A DNA stretch of 64,000 nucleotides from Ignavibacteria bacterium (GTDB lineage: Bacteria; Bacteroidota; Ignavibacteria; Ignavibacteriales; SURF-24), in the NCBI GenBank assembly GCA_025612245.1, contig JAAXKQ010000016.1, positions 62,001-126,000 of the forward strand, in the 5' to 3' direction. Positions 25,690-33,920 of this stretch are shown piece after piece. How positions within the stretch are numbered: the stretch's first letter is position 1; each line of letters opens with the position of its first letter. A program made the position numbers and the translations under genes. Under the pieces are notes generated by a model, which worked only from the letters and a program-made list of their open reading frames with translations, was not told the origin of the DNA and did no database searches.

Positions 25690-26763
25690 CTACAGGTTTT
25701 TAAAACCATATCCCAGGCTGAAAACATACCTCGTCGTAATGCCCATCGTAAGTTCTCCGTTTCGTCCGATGACAGACCAGATTCCTGGCGAAAAGTTACG
25801 GAACTTGATTATCCCGGGATAGACGTCAATCATGCAGAAATATTCCTTTACTCCGCTCATTACCAGCGAGGCCAAAAGGGAATTGTTCCTGTCGTAGAAT
25901 ACCCCGGCATGCCAGGATGTCTCAATTGTCCTTTGACGGTAAGGGTTTTTAACGTCTACAAGATGCTTGCTCTTGAAGCCGAACCCCGCGGAAAAATTAT
26001 CCTCGGTGTTCACTTTCTTTGAGAGTCCGAAAAGAGCTCCCATGCCGTAGCGGTAGAATAGAGAATAGTTCTCGGAGAAGGGGAGTTTCCATTTCATGGA
26101 GAAATACTGCCCCGCGTTTACCCTTCCATCTGGAAGTGCAATCGTTGCCTGAAGCGACCAATCGGAGAGGTTCAGCGTCTTGCTGAAAAACTCATTTACA
26201 TTGTCGAAGCTGAAAAGAAGTATTCCGCCCAGGTCGAATATGTAAATATCCGAAATCTCATCTACGCTGTAGCCTTCATAGGGGCCGGTTTCCATTATCT
26301 CATTTAAATAGTGCTGCCCCATGATGCTTATGGAGGATAAAAGCCACGGCACCGGACAGTTATGATCCTCGTACCATTCCTTCATTGCCGTATAGAGCAT
26401 CCCCCCGCCAATTAAATGCTGCTGGTAGTTCGGTACCCATTGCAGGTCCTCAACCTTGAAGCTCAAGGGGAAAAATTCCGTCGTTAGAAATTTTTTCCAG
26501 CCATATAGCTCTATACTCTTGAAAGGATGTACAAAAAGGTTTCCTGCAACGTTGTGTGCCATTGCGGCATAGTGGTGCCCGGTAATTTTATTCGATACAC
26601 TCTGAAGCTGCGTGACGTCATAGCCGCCATTTATCATGAGGCTGAAGGGGTTAAACAGGCTCTCGCTGCCGTAGTCTTTCCCCGTATAAAAGTAGTGCTT
26701 CTCCTGGCTGAATGCTAAGGTGGAAAGCAATAAAGTAAATAAAATTAACAGTTTGACTTGCAT
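25690..26763 (-). CDS. Probable outer-membrane protein of unknown function
   Basis: A 357-residue protein with a signal peptide ending LAFSQ near residue 20. It contains a His/Asn-rich region (HHYAAMAHNVAGN) and hydrophobic helix-like segments (QQHLIGGGMLYTAMKEWY), and its second half is made of amphipathic strands ending in an aromatic-rich YVFSLGYGFKNL, typical of an outer-membrane barrel C-terminus. I do not know the family; DUF3943-like barrels are one possibility. It is a single gene in a gene-poor stretch. Confidence 0.65.
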   Translation of the reverse strand: MQVKLLILFTLLLSTLAFSQEKHYFYTGKDYGSESLFNPFSLMINGGYDVTQLQSVSNKITGHHYAAMAHNVAGNLFVHPFKSIELYGWKKFLTTEFFPLSFKVEDLQWVPNYQQHLIGGGMLYTAMKEWYEDHNCPVPWLLSSISIMGQHYLNEIMETGPYEGYSVDEISDIYIFDLGGILLFSFDNVNEFFSKTLNLSDWSLQATIALPDGRVNAGQYFSMKWKLPFSENYSLFYRYGMGALFGLSKKVNTEDNFSAGFGFKSKHLVDVKNPYRQRTIETSWHAGVFYDRNNSLLASLVMSGVKEYFCMIDVYPGIIKFRNFSPGIWSVIGRNGELTMGITTRYVFSLGYGFKNL

Positions 26764-26963
26764 GGATCACACTCTTGCCGGCTAAAAAAAGTAGTGAGAA
26801 AAAAAGTTTTGCTAAATTTAATATTTTCCGGAATAAAATACGAAAAGGCAGAACAAAGTAGGAGAGTATTCTTAAAATGGGAAAGACTTATCTATGCCGT
26901 GCCGTCAAATTGCGAGGCGTCGTTAAAAATGACTGTTGGTAAAAAAAACATGCGGCAAACCAT

Positions 26964-27977
26964 CTATTCCGTAATTTCCCACTCTTCCGGAAAATAAGTC
27001 TCCGGGAAAATTTTGCGGGCTTCCTTAAGAAGCCCTGGATAGTCTTCTTCCTTGCCGTAGCGTTCTGAAATGTGAAACAGGATGAGCCTGCGGGCGTTGG
27101 CTTCTTTTGCAAGAGAAGCAGTCTGGTAAGTTGTCATGTGAAAATTCCTTTTGGCCAGGTCCTCATCCAGGTGTGAGTACTGGCTTTCACAGATCACCGT
27201 GTCGCAGTTTTCAATTAACCTGAGTGCCCTTTCTTTCGAGGTCTCATCGAAAATAAAGTCCGTCAGGTAGGCAATTTTTTCGCCGGGAGTCCTAATAAGC
27301 AGCTCTTTTCTTAAGTCCTTGAGCCTGTAGTCTGTTCCCTCCAGTGAAATTATTTCATCTTCGCTGACCGAAAAATCCTTAAGCTTCTCCAGCCAGGCCC
27401 CCTGCGGTAGCCCTGAATCAAGAAGTACGGACTTATTTATATTCAGAGAATCATTTTCTGAAACAAGGTAGGCAACCGTGGGAATGATGTGGTTCAGTAT
27501 GGCTGCTTTGACCTTAAAGCCGGGAGCCTCAAGAACAGGGCCGTCAAAGTCCGTTTTGCCTTCAAAATGTTTTTTCTCAAAGCCTTCTGAAGTCCTGAAG
27601 CTGAAAGAGGTCATGGAAGTTTCATCAATATCGGTTACGTACCACTTCCCCGGGGCACCGTCAACCAGGTTCCAGATAAAGCCAAGGAGCCTGTGGTGGA
27701 TGATTTCCGCGGTTTTCTTGGGACCCCATACATAAACCGGCCTGCCCTCGCGGTCGTAGTTACGCCTGAAGAAATAGTCAAACCCGGCAATGTGGTCTAT
27801 GTGAGTGTGAGAAAAAAACAGGTGGTCAATGGCCTTGATATCCGCCTGCTTTACCTCTCTTAAGAGTCCTTCGCCGCAGTCGAAAAGGAGCCTGTAAAAA
27901 CTGGTCCCGCTGTTTACCCAGACAAACATTGCGTTGTCGCGCCCCGGGCGCCCGAGTATTTGAAACTGTATGCTCAT
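26964..27977 (-). CDS. RNase Z-like metallo-beta-lactamase fold hydrolase
   Basis: A 337-residue protein. The start is set at the ATG at 27977, where the conserved fold begins (MSIQFQILGRPGRDNAMFVW); the frame remains open 49 codons upstream but that part is not protein-like. FFSHTHIDHIAG (residues 55-65) is the zinc motif HxHxDH, LLDSGL and TDFIFD give further ligands, and ICESQYSHLDEDLAKRNFHMT carries the C-terminal His. This matches tRNA 3' processing endonuclease Z-type proteins of Bacteroidota. Another phosphodiesterase of the same fold is possible. Confidence 0.75.
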   Translation of the reverse strand: MSIQFQILGRPGRDNAMFVWVNSGTSFYRLLFDCGEGLLREVKQADIKAIDHLFFSHTHIDHIAGFDYFFRRNYDREGRPVYVWGPKKTAEIIHHRLLGFIWNLVDGAPGKWYVTDIDETSMTSFSFRTSEGFEKKHFEGKTDFDGPVLEAPGFKVKAAILNHIIPTVAYLVSENDSLNINKSVLLDSGLPQGAWLEKLKDFSVSEDEIISLEGTDYRLKDLRKELLIRTPGEKIAYLTDFIFDETSKERALRLIENCDTVICESQYSHLDEDLAKRNFHMTTYQTASLAKEANARRLILFHISERYGKEEDYPGLLKEARKIFPETYFPEEWEITE

Positions 27978-28208
27978 ATCGAGTAGAGTCCAAAGTATAT
28001 TAGTTTTATGCTGTAAAAGAAAAAGTACAAAGTAATAATAAAAAGCAAAAGGGAAAAGGATGAATTTGAAATCTAACGCCGTTAAAACAGGTAATGAAGC
28101 CTGCGCCTCTGGGCAGTGAGGCAAATAATTAAAAAAAGTATTATCTTTTCCAAAGCAAGTTTGTTTTGGTCTGAATAATCAAAAAAATCCAGAGGAGTGG
28201 AATTAAAA

Positions 28209-30077
28209 ATGAAGAATAAGGTGATTTTCCTGTTCCTGATGTGTGCCTTTCTCCCAGGCCTGACATATGCCTCAAATGAGGACTCACTCTACGTGGCCTC
28301 TCATTATACAAAGTATGAGTACCGGATCCCCATGCGCGACGGCGTCAGGCTTTTTACGGCTGTCTACATACCGAAGGATACCTCCGGGACTTATCCCATT
28401 CTCTTAAACCGTACGCCGTACAGCCTTAACCCGTACGGGCAAAGTGCATACCCGAACCACCTGGGCCCTTCAATGGATTTTACAAAAGAGGGCTTCATCT
28501 TTGTATACCAGGACGTGCGCGGACGATTCATGTCTGAAGGGGAGTTTGAGGACATCAGGCCCGACAGGCAGGAGCCCGATTCGCTCGATGAAAGCCGCGA
28601 TACGTACGACACAATTGACTGGCTCATAAAAAATATAGGCCACAATAACGGCAGGGCCGGTATATGGGGAATTTCTTACCCCGGGTTTTATGCCGCCATG
28701 GCGGCAATTGACGCCCACCCGGCTCTTAAGGCCGCTTCACCACAGGCGCCTGTTGCCGACTGGTTTATTGACGACGACTTCCACCGCAACGGTACGCTCT
28801 GGCTTTCTCACATGTTCGGATTTCTGGGCGTCTTTGGGAAACCACGCCCTGAACTGACAAAAGAGTGGACACCGGCCGACTTTAAAATCGGTACGGCGGA
28901 CGGCTACAGGTTTTTTCTCGATATGGGATCACTTTCAAATATCAACAAAAAGTACTATAAGAATAACATAAAATTCTGGAATGACATCACTAAACACCCC
29001 GATTACGACGGCTTCTGGAAGGAAAGAAGCCTTCTGCCGCGCCTGAAAGGCTTAAAACCTGCCATCCTGACCGTAGGCGGATGGTTCGACGCTGAGGACC
29101 TCTTTGGGGCACTGAACGTGTATAAATCGGCCGAAAAAAACAACCCCGGGATTAAAAACCTGCTCGTCATGGGCCCCTGGAGCCACGGAGGCTGGGAACG
29201 CTCCACTGGCGAGTCGCTTGGATCTATTGAGTTCAGTGAAAAGACGGGGCCTTACTTCCTGAAGGAAATTGAGCTTCCTTTCTTTAATTTTTACTTAAAG
29301 GATAAGGGAACCTTTAAGGCTGCCGAGGCTACGGTTTTTGAGACGGGCTCAAACAGGTGGAAAAGCTATGAGCAGTGGCCTCCTGAAAAGGCACGTGAAA
29401 CCTCACTTTATATCCAGCCCGGCCGTGGGCTCTCGTTTAACCCTCCTCCTGCGGCTAAGGCTTCAGCCTACGACGAATACGTGAGCGATCCGAACTGCCC
29501 GGTCCCTTTTACCAGTGAAATTACAACCAGCATGCCGCGTGAATATATGGTCGAAGACCAGAGGTTTGCCGAAAGGCGCCCTGACGTCCTTAGCTACAGG
29601 AGCGAGGTTCTGACCGGGGATGTAACGCTTGCAGGCCCTTTAACCGCGGAGCTATATGTTTCCACTACGGGCACGGATGCCGATTATGTGGTAAAACTAA
29701 TTGACGTATTTCCCGATGACGTGCCGGATAAAACTTCGGAGCCCGGCAAGCTTAAAATGTCGGGCTATGAGATGATGGTCCGCGGCGAGGTTATGCGCGC
29801 CAGGTACAGGAACAGTTTTGAAAAGCCCGAAGCCATGAGTCCGGGTAAGGTTACAAAGGTTTCCTTCAGCCTCCAGGACGTGAATCACTCCTTTAAGAAA
29901 GGGCACAGGATAATGCTCCAGATTCAGAGCTCCTGGTTCCCGCTGTCCGACCGGAACCCTCAGAAATTTGTAAATATCTATGAGGCAAAGGAGGAGGATT
30001 TCCAGAAAGCCTCCCAGAGAATTTATCACTCGGCAAAGTACCCCTCAAGACTTATCGTAAACAGGCTTGAAGAATAG
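28209..30077 (+). CDS. CocE/NonD-family secreted hydrolase (peptidase S15 type)
   Basis: A 622-residue alpha/beta hydrolase with an N-terminal signal peptide (FLFLMCAFLPGLTYA). The ATG at 28209 is chosen over an upstream GTG because AGGAG sits 12 bases before it and overlaps the GTG. IPMRDGVRLFTAVYIP opens the fold, GIWGISYPGFY carries the nucleophile serine near residue 156 in a GxSYxG motif, and MGPWSHGGW holds the catalytic His. The C-terminal jelly roll (LAGPLTAELYVSTTGTDADYVVKL) is standard. The family includes cocaine esterase, alpha-amino-acid ester hydrolases and X-Pro dipeptidyl peptidases; substrate unknown. Confidence 0.9.
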   Translation: MKNKVIFLFLMCAFLPGLTYASNEDSLYVASHYTKYEYRIPMRDGVRLFTAVYIPKDTSGTYPILLNRTPYSLNPYGQSAYPNHLGPSMDFTKEGFIFVYQDVRGRFMSEGEFEDIRPDRQEPDSLDESRDTYDTIDWLIKNIGHNNGRAGIWGISYPGFYAAMAAIDAHPALKAASPQAPVADWFIDDDFHRNGTLWLSHMFGFLGVFGKPRPELTKEWTPADFKIGTADGYRFFLDMGSLSNINKKYYKNNIKFWNDITKHPDYDGFWKERSLLPRLKGLKPAILTVGGWFDAEDLFGALNVYKSAEKNNPGIKNLLVMGPWSHGGWERSTGESLGSIEFSEKTGPYFLKEIELPFFNFYLKDKGTFKAAEATVFETGSNRWKSYEQWPPEKARETSLYIQPGRGLSFNPPPAAKASAYDEYVSDPNCPVPFTSEITTSMPREYMVEDQRFAERRPDVLSYRSEVLTGDVTLAGPLTAELYVSTTGTDADYVVKLIDVFPDDVPDKTSEPGKLKMSGYEMMVRGEVMRARYRNSFEKPEAMSPGKVTKVSFSLQDVNHSFKKGHRIMLQIQSSWFPLSDRNPQKFVNIYEAKEEDFQKASQRIYHSAKYPSRLIVNRLEE

Positions 30078-30113
30078 GCTATAGCATTTTTAACTAGATT
30101 TATATCTCCTCCC

Positions 30114-30146
30114 CCGGGCTCCAGAAAAAAAGAAACAGGAGCCCGG
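30114..30146 (+). terminator. Possible terminator after the CocE-type hydrolase gene
   Basis: CCGGGCTCC (30114-30122) and GGAGCCCGG (30138-30146) form a 9-bp stem with a 15-base A-rich loop. The following AGTGGTTTTACT is only moderately T-rich. Confidence 0.5.
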
Positions 30147-30280
30147 AGTGGTTTTACTCTTGCCACTGGTCACACAAGGGACTTTCCTTATATATTGGCC
30201 TTGACAAAGCATTCCGTATTTTATAAGTTCGCTTAGAAAATGCCGGTCACATTGTCACTTATTAAATACAGGATTCTCTG

Positions 30281-30484
30281 ATGAATATCGAACTGGTTCT
30301 GATTACTGCCTTTGTAATAGTTACATTTTTAGTGCTGCAGCTCGTTAAGGTAAGAAAGCCCGAATCCGGCCCGGCTTCCTCCGGGCCTATGAGTGATGCC
30401 GGTAAAAGAGAGGAAAGTGAATTTGCCGAAATCAGTGAGTTTCATGAAGTCAGTGAGCTTCATGAAAGTGCCACTTTGAAGTAA
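30281..30484 (+). CDS. Possible small single-span membrane protein
   Basis: A 67-codon frame. Residues 4-22 form a hydrophobic helix (LVLITAFVIVTFLVLQLV), followed by KVRK and an acidic tail in which the segment SEFHE/SELHE is repeated; the DNA shows an 18-base unit duplicated at about 30433-30468. AGGA is 8 bases before the ATG. Its last 35 bases overlap the 3' end of the convergent glycosyltransferase gene. The membrane helix with a positive-inside charge pattern argues for a real gene; the overlap and low complexity argue against. Confidence 0.4.
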   Translation: MNIELVLITAFVIVTFLVLQLVKVRKPESGPASSGPMSDAGKREESEFAEISEFHEVSELHESATLK

Positions 30485-31790
30485 ACCTCGTTCCCCTTAG
30501 TTTCTCCCACAGGAGCATGACATAAACGGGCATGTATTCGGCCAGCAGTATGAATACAGGCATCTGCCATGTCCCTTCTAACTTGTAGCCGATGACCACA
30601 TAATTTGCCAGGCTCACCAGTGCTACAAACAAGACTCCGCTCCACCTGAAGCTCAATGGAAGCAGTGCTGCAAGCCAGGTCAGGTACCATGGATGCACGG
30701 TAGGCGAAAGGAGGAAAAATGCAAAGAATATCATATACATCTTTTCCATCGTCCCTTTGTACCTGAAGAAAATATACAGGCCTGCAACAATAAAAAGCGC
30801 CGCAGAAACAAGCCGCGCCTTCTGGTTATCGCCAAGAATGTCAAAAAATACTTGAAATGCCGAACCGTTAAACGTCCAGTTTGTCGTAAATGTCATCAGG
30901 GCCTCAAACGGAAATACCCCTCCAAAAGTGTAGGGAAGGTAAGTAAGTGCAAAAAAGAGCAGTACAATTACTCCGGCAAGTATCTTCTTGAAAAACCGGC
31001 GCTCAAGCTCGTTTGCCGTAAAGGGAAGTATCATTCCTGAAATCAGCTTTGTTGAAATTGAAAGCCCCAGAACCAGGAAGAACCAGAACTTTTTCCGCTT
31101 AAAGAACAGGATTATGGACAGTATGAGCAAAGGGATTCCGAGCCCGTCTACGTGTCCGTCAATCATAAACTGCATTACGGGCAAAGGACACAGTGCGTAA
31201 AGCCCGACAAACGATTCCGGGCGCCCAAGGAGCCTGAGAAGATAAAGGATCAGCAGAATTGTGGCAATTTCAAATATAAACAGGAATAGCTTGTATCCAA
31301 GGTAACTTTCCCCAAAGAGCTCATATGAGGTAAAAAATATGACCTGTGCAACAGGAGGATAAATCGATTTCATCCTTGGAAAATTAACCTTCGAGGGGAG
31401 ATTTTCCGAGTGCAGCGCTTTAAGGCTCGAATCTGCCGGTGCAAACCTGTATGGGTTGATTCCGCTGGACTGAACCTTGCCGTCCCATATATAGCGGTTG
31501 ATGTCGTCCGAGGCCGTCGGCGGGTAAAAAAGCGCCGTAAGGCGGAAGAGTATTCCCACTGCAATGAGCGTGTAGGCAAGCCGCGTACTGCTTTCATTTT
31601 TAAGAAGAACAAAACATATGACAATAAAAATGAGTGAGTTTAAGACTGCAACAGATGTATATACAACAATCGGATAACTCAGCCTTAAGTACAAGGCGGC
31701 ATAGAGGAGTTCCGAAAGCACAATGAGTGCAATTAAAAGTGAAAAAGTCTGCTTCTTAAAAACGCGCAGGTAAGTGGGCAGTTTGAGCAT
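30450..31790 (-). CDS. GT-C type membrane glycosyltransferase (DUF2029/mannosyltransferase-like)
   Basis: A 446-residue protein with about eleven membrane segments. ASDDINRYIWDG with GINPYRFAP (about residues 94-117) is the luminal loop typical of GT-C polyprenyl-phosphate-sugar transferases, with the DD pair as probable catalytic acid residues. IYPPVAQVIF and FMIDGHVDGLGIPLLILS, then STKLISGMILPF, are also typical. It probably transfers a mannose or related sugar from a lipid carrier to an envelope glycan. It begins 28 bases from the end of the upstream SDR gene on the same strand, so co-transcription is possible. Confidence 0.75.
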   Translation of the reverse strand: MLKLPTYLRVFKKQTFSLLIALIVLSELLYAALYLRLSYPIVVYTSVAVLNSLIFIVICFVLLKNESSTRLAYTLIAVGILFRLTALFYPPTASDDINRYIWDGKVQSSGINPYRFAPADSSLKALHSENLPSKVNFPRMKSIYPPVAQVIFFTSYELFGESYLGYKLFLFIFEIATILLILYLLRLLGRPESFVGLYALCPLPVMQFMIDGHVDGLGIPLLILSIILFFKRKKFWFFLVLGLSISTKLISGMILPFTANELERRFFKKILAGVIVLLFFALTYLPYTFGGVFPFEALMTFTTNWTFNGSAFQVFFDILGDNQKARLVSAALFIVAGLYIFFRYKGTMEKMYMIFFAFFLLSPTVHPWYLTWLAALLPLSFRWSGVLFVALVSLANYVVIGYKLEGTWQMPVFILLAEYMPVYVMLLWEKLRGTRFTSKWHFHEAH

Positions 31791-31817
31791 TTAATGTCCC
31801 TGTGTTAAAATCCTTAT

Positions 31818-32606
31818 TTATAATTCCTGTTTCGTCGTCTTTTGTATATACCTGACCGAGGCCGTAACAAGTTTCCTCGGGAAAAAGCGGATGCTACCGG
31901 CAACTATACTGTTAAATATTCCGTGCACTGCCACAACCTTACCCTTCATCATCGCCCTGAAGGCGTATGAGGCAACACTTTCTGCAGTAGCCACACTGCG
32001 GTTGTTAAAAAGAAGCACGTTCTTTACGCTGGCCCTCCTCTGAAAGCCCGACTTTGTGGGCCCCGGGCACAGCGCCGTAACGCTTACGCCTTTATCCTTA
32101 AGCTCATTTGCAAGTGCTTCTGAAAATGAGAGGACGTAGGCTTTTGTGGCATAGTAAACCGCCATTAAAGGCCCCGGCTGAAAGGCTGCCGTGGATGCAA
32201 CGTTCAGTATCCTTCCATGGCCCCGGTCTGCCATCTCTTTGCCGAAAAGGTGCGCCAGATACGTTAGTGCCGCAACGTTCAGTTCTATCATCCTGTAATT
32301 CTTCTCCAAATCCGACTCAATAAACAGGCCGTAATCGCCAAATCCTGCGTTATTTACCAGTATATCAACTGCAACATTATCCTTTTTCAGTTCGGCATAG
32401 ATATCTTTAACCGATTCAATTTCCGAGAGATCCTTCGGGATAACCCTGACTTTAACGCCATATTCAGCTTCAAGTTCAGTTTTCAGTTCCAGGAGTTCAT
32501 GCTCTCTTCGTGCCGTAAGCACCAGGTTAAACCGACTTCGGGCCATGATCCTTGCCAGCTCGCGTCCAATGCCTTCTGAAGCTCCTGTAATAAGTGCAGT
32601 TTCCAT
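31818..32606 (-). CDS. Short-chain dehydrogenase/reductase
   Basis: A 262-residue classical SDR. I start it at the ATG at 32606 because METALITGASEGIGREL places the NAD(P)-binding TGxxxGIG motif at the usual distance from the N-terminus; the frame extends 12 codons further up without family character. NNAGFGDYG, the active-site Ser in NVASTAAF and the YYATK motif are present. The C-terminus ends in a hydrophobic/basic stretch as in the DltE/YqjQ group. Substrate unknown. Confidence 0.9.
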   Translation of the reverse strand: METALITGASEGIGRELARIMARSRFNLVLTARREHELLELKTELEAEYGVKVRVIPKDLSEIESVKDIYAELKKDNVAVDILVNNAGFGDYGLFIESDLEKNYRMIELNVAALTYLAHLFGKEMADRGHGRILNVASTAAFQPGPLMAVYYATKAYVLSFSEALANELKDKGVSVTALCPGPTKSGFQRRASVKNVLLFNNRSVATAESVASYAFRAMMKGKVVAVHGIFNSIVAGSIRFFPRKLVTASVRYIQKTTKQEL

Positions 32607-32765
32607 GAAAATTCCTGAAAAATTCAAAGCCTTAAGGTACAAAGTTCATAGAACAAAATCGAGTCACCGGTAAATCGGGAATTGGAATTAGGAATAAATG
32701 AGGCTTCAGAGAAGTTCAGCGGCAGGATTTAAGGGATGAACTCTTAAAATATCGGACTATGTGAA

Positions 32766-32844
32766 TGTAAAGATGCATTGCCGCATTTAGGTTGAGGTTT
32801 ACTCATAACTTCTCTCACTCTTTGTGCGGCAATGCATCTTTACA
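32766..32844. repeat. 20-bp perfect inverted repeat between two SDR genes
   Basis: The arm at 32766-32785 (ending CATTGCCGCA) is perfectly complementary to 32825-32844 (starting TGCGGCAATG) around a 39-base spacer. It begins 9 bases beyond the stop of the upstream minus-strand SDR gene. No T run follows on either strand, so it is not a normal intrinsic terminator. Confidence 0.8.
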
Positions 32845-32853
32845 CACGGTTTA

Positions 32854-33720
32854 TCAGGTATTTATGACTTCGCCTCCGTTTGGATGAATTATCTGCCCGC
32901 TGATATAAGAAGCGTCGTCGCAGGCAAGAAATACGTATGCCGGGGCCACTTCGCTCGGCTGTCCCGGGCGGCCCAGAGGCGTATCTTTGCCGAAATTCTT
33001 TACCTTGTCTTCAGGAAAGGTCGAAGGAATCAATGGAGTCCAGATAGGTCCCGGTGCAACTCCGTTTACCCGGATCCCTTTTTCAGCCAGGTTCAGGCTT
33101 AGCGAGCGCGTAAAAGAAGTAATCGCCCCCTTGGTTGAAGAATAATCCAGAAGAACTTTCTGCCCCCTGAAGGCCGTAACGCTAGTGGTGTTTATGATGC
33201 AGTCCCCCTTCGTCATGTGCTTTAGTGCCTGCTGAGTAAGGTAAAACATGGAGAATATGTTCGTCCTGAAGGTCTTTTCCATCTCGTTCATATCCATTTC
33301 CTGCAGGTCCTGTTCCGGGTGCTGCTCGCCGGCATTGTTGACAAGAACATTGATCTTGCCGAACTCTTCGACCACTTTCCTTATTGCGTCCTGGCAGAAG
33401 TCCCTGTCGCCCACGTCACCGGCAATTAGAAGGCATTCTTTGCCTTCCTTCTCAACCAGCCTTCTGGTTTCCTGCGCATCCTTGTGCTCACTCAGGTAAA
33501 TGATTGCCACTTCTGCTCCTTCGCGTGCAAAGTGCACCGCAACCGAGCGCCCGATGCCAGAATCGCCGCCCGTAATAAGGGCTACTTTGCCATCAAGTTT
33601 GCCTGAACCCTTGTAGTTCGGGCGGATTACCTCGGGCTCCGGATGCATCTGGTGCTCGTGCCCGGGCTCGGCCTGCTTCTGGGGCGGAACTTCCTGGGGC
33701 TTTCCTGTAGTTTTACTCAT
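32854..33720 (-). CDS. SDR family oxidoreductase, general-stress-protein-39-like
   Basis: A 288-residue SDR with the extra 40-residue N-terminal tail typical of the Bacillus GSP39/YhdF and E. coli YghA group (here Pro/His/Glu rich). LDGKVALITGGDSGIGRSVA is the cofactor site, NNAGEQHPEQDLQ the family-specific segment, INTTSVTAF and YSSTKGA the active site, and NGVAPGPIWTPLIPSTFPE the substrate loop. Members are NAD(P)-dependent alcohol/aldehyde reductases induced by stress. GGAGAGG precedes the ATG. Confidence 0.92.
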   Translation of the reverse strand: MSKTTGKPQEVPPQKQAEPGHEHQMHPEPEVIRPNYKGSGKLDGKVALITGGDSGIGRSVAVHFAREGAEVAIIYLSEHKDAQETRRLVEKEGKECLLIAGDVGDRDFCQDAIRKVVEEFGKINVLVNNAGEQHPEQDLQEMDMNEMEKTFRTNIFSMFYLTQQALKHMTKGDCIINTTSVTAFRGQKVLLDYSSTKGAITSFTRSLSLNLAEKGIRVNGVAPGPIWTPLIPSTFPEDKVKNFGKDTPLGRPGQPSEVAPAYVFLACDDASYISGQIIHPNGGEVINT

Positions 33721-33920
33721 TATATACCTCTCCTCTCATTTTGTTTACTGATTAAATCAATATAGAATTTGAAAATAGAATTTCAATGCACAATTACAGC
33801 TAACACATTGCCCGGTGCTTCTAAGGGGCTATTGTGCGATTTTATTTATGCCGGCGCTTGAGAGGCGAATTTTTCTTATATTTATCTCTTTAATTTTTCT
33901 AAAAGAATTACCGGGAAAGA

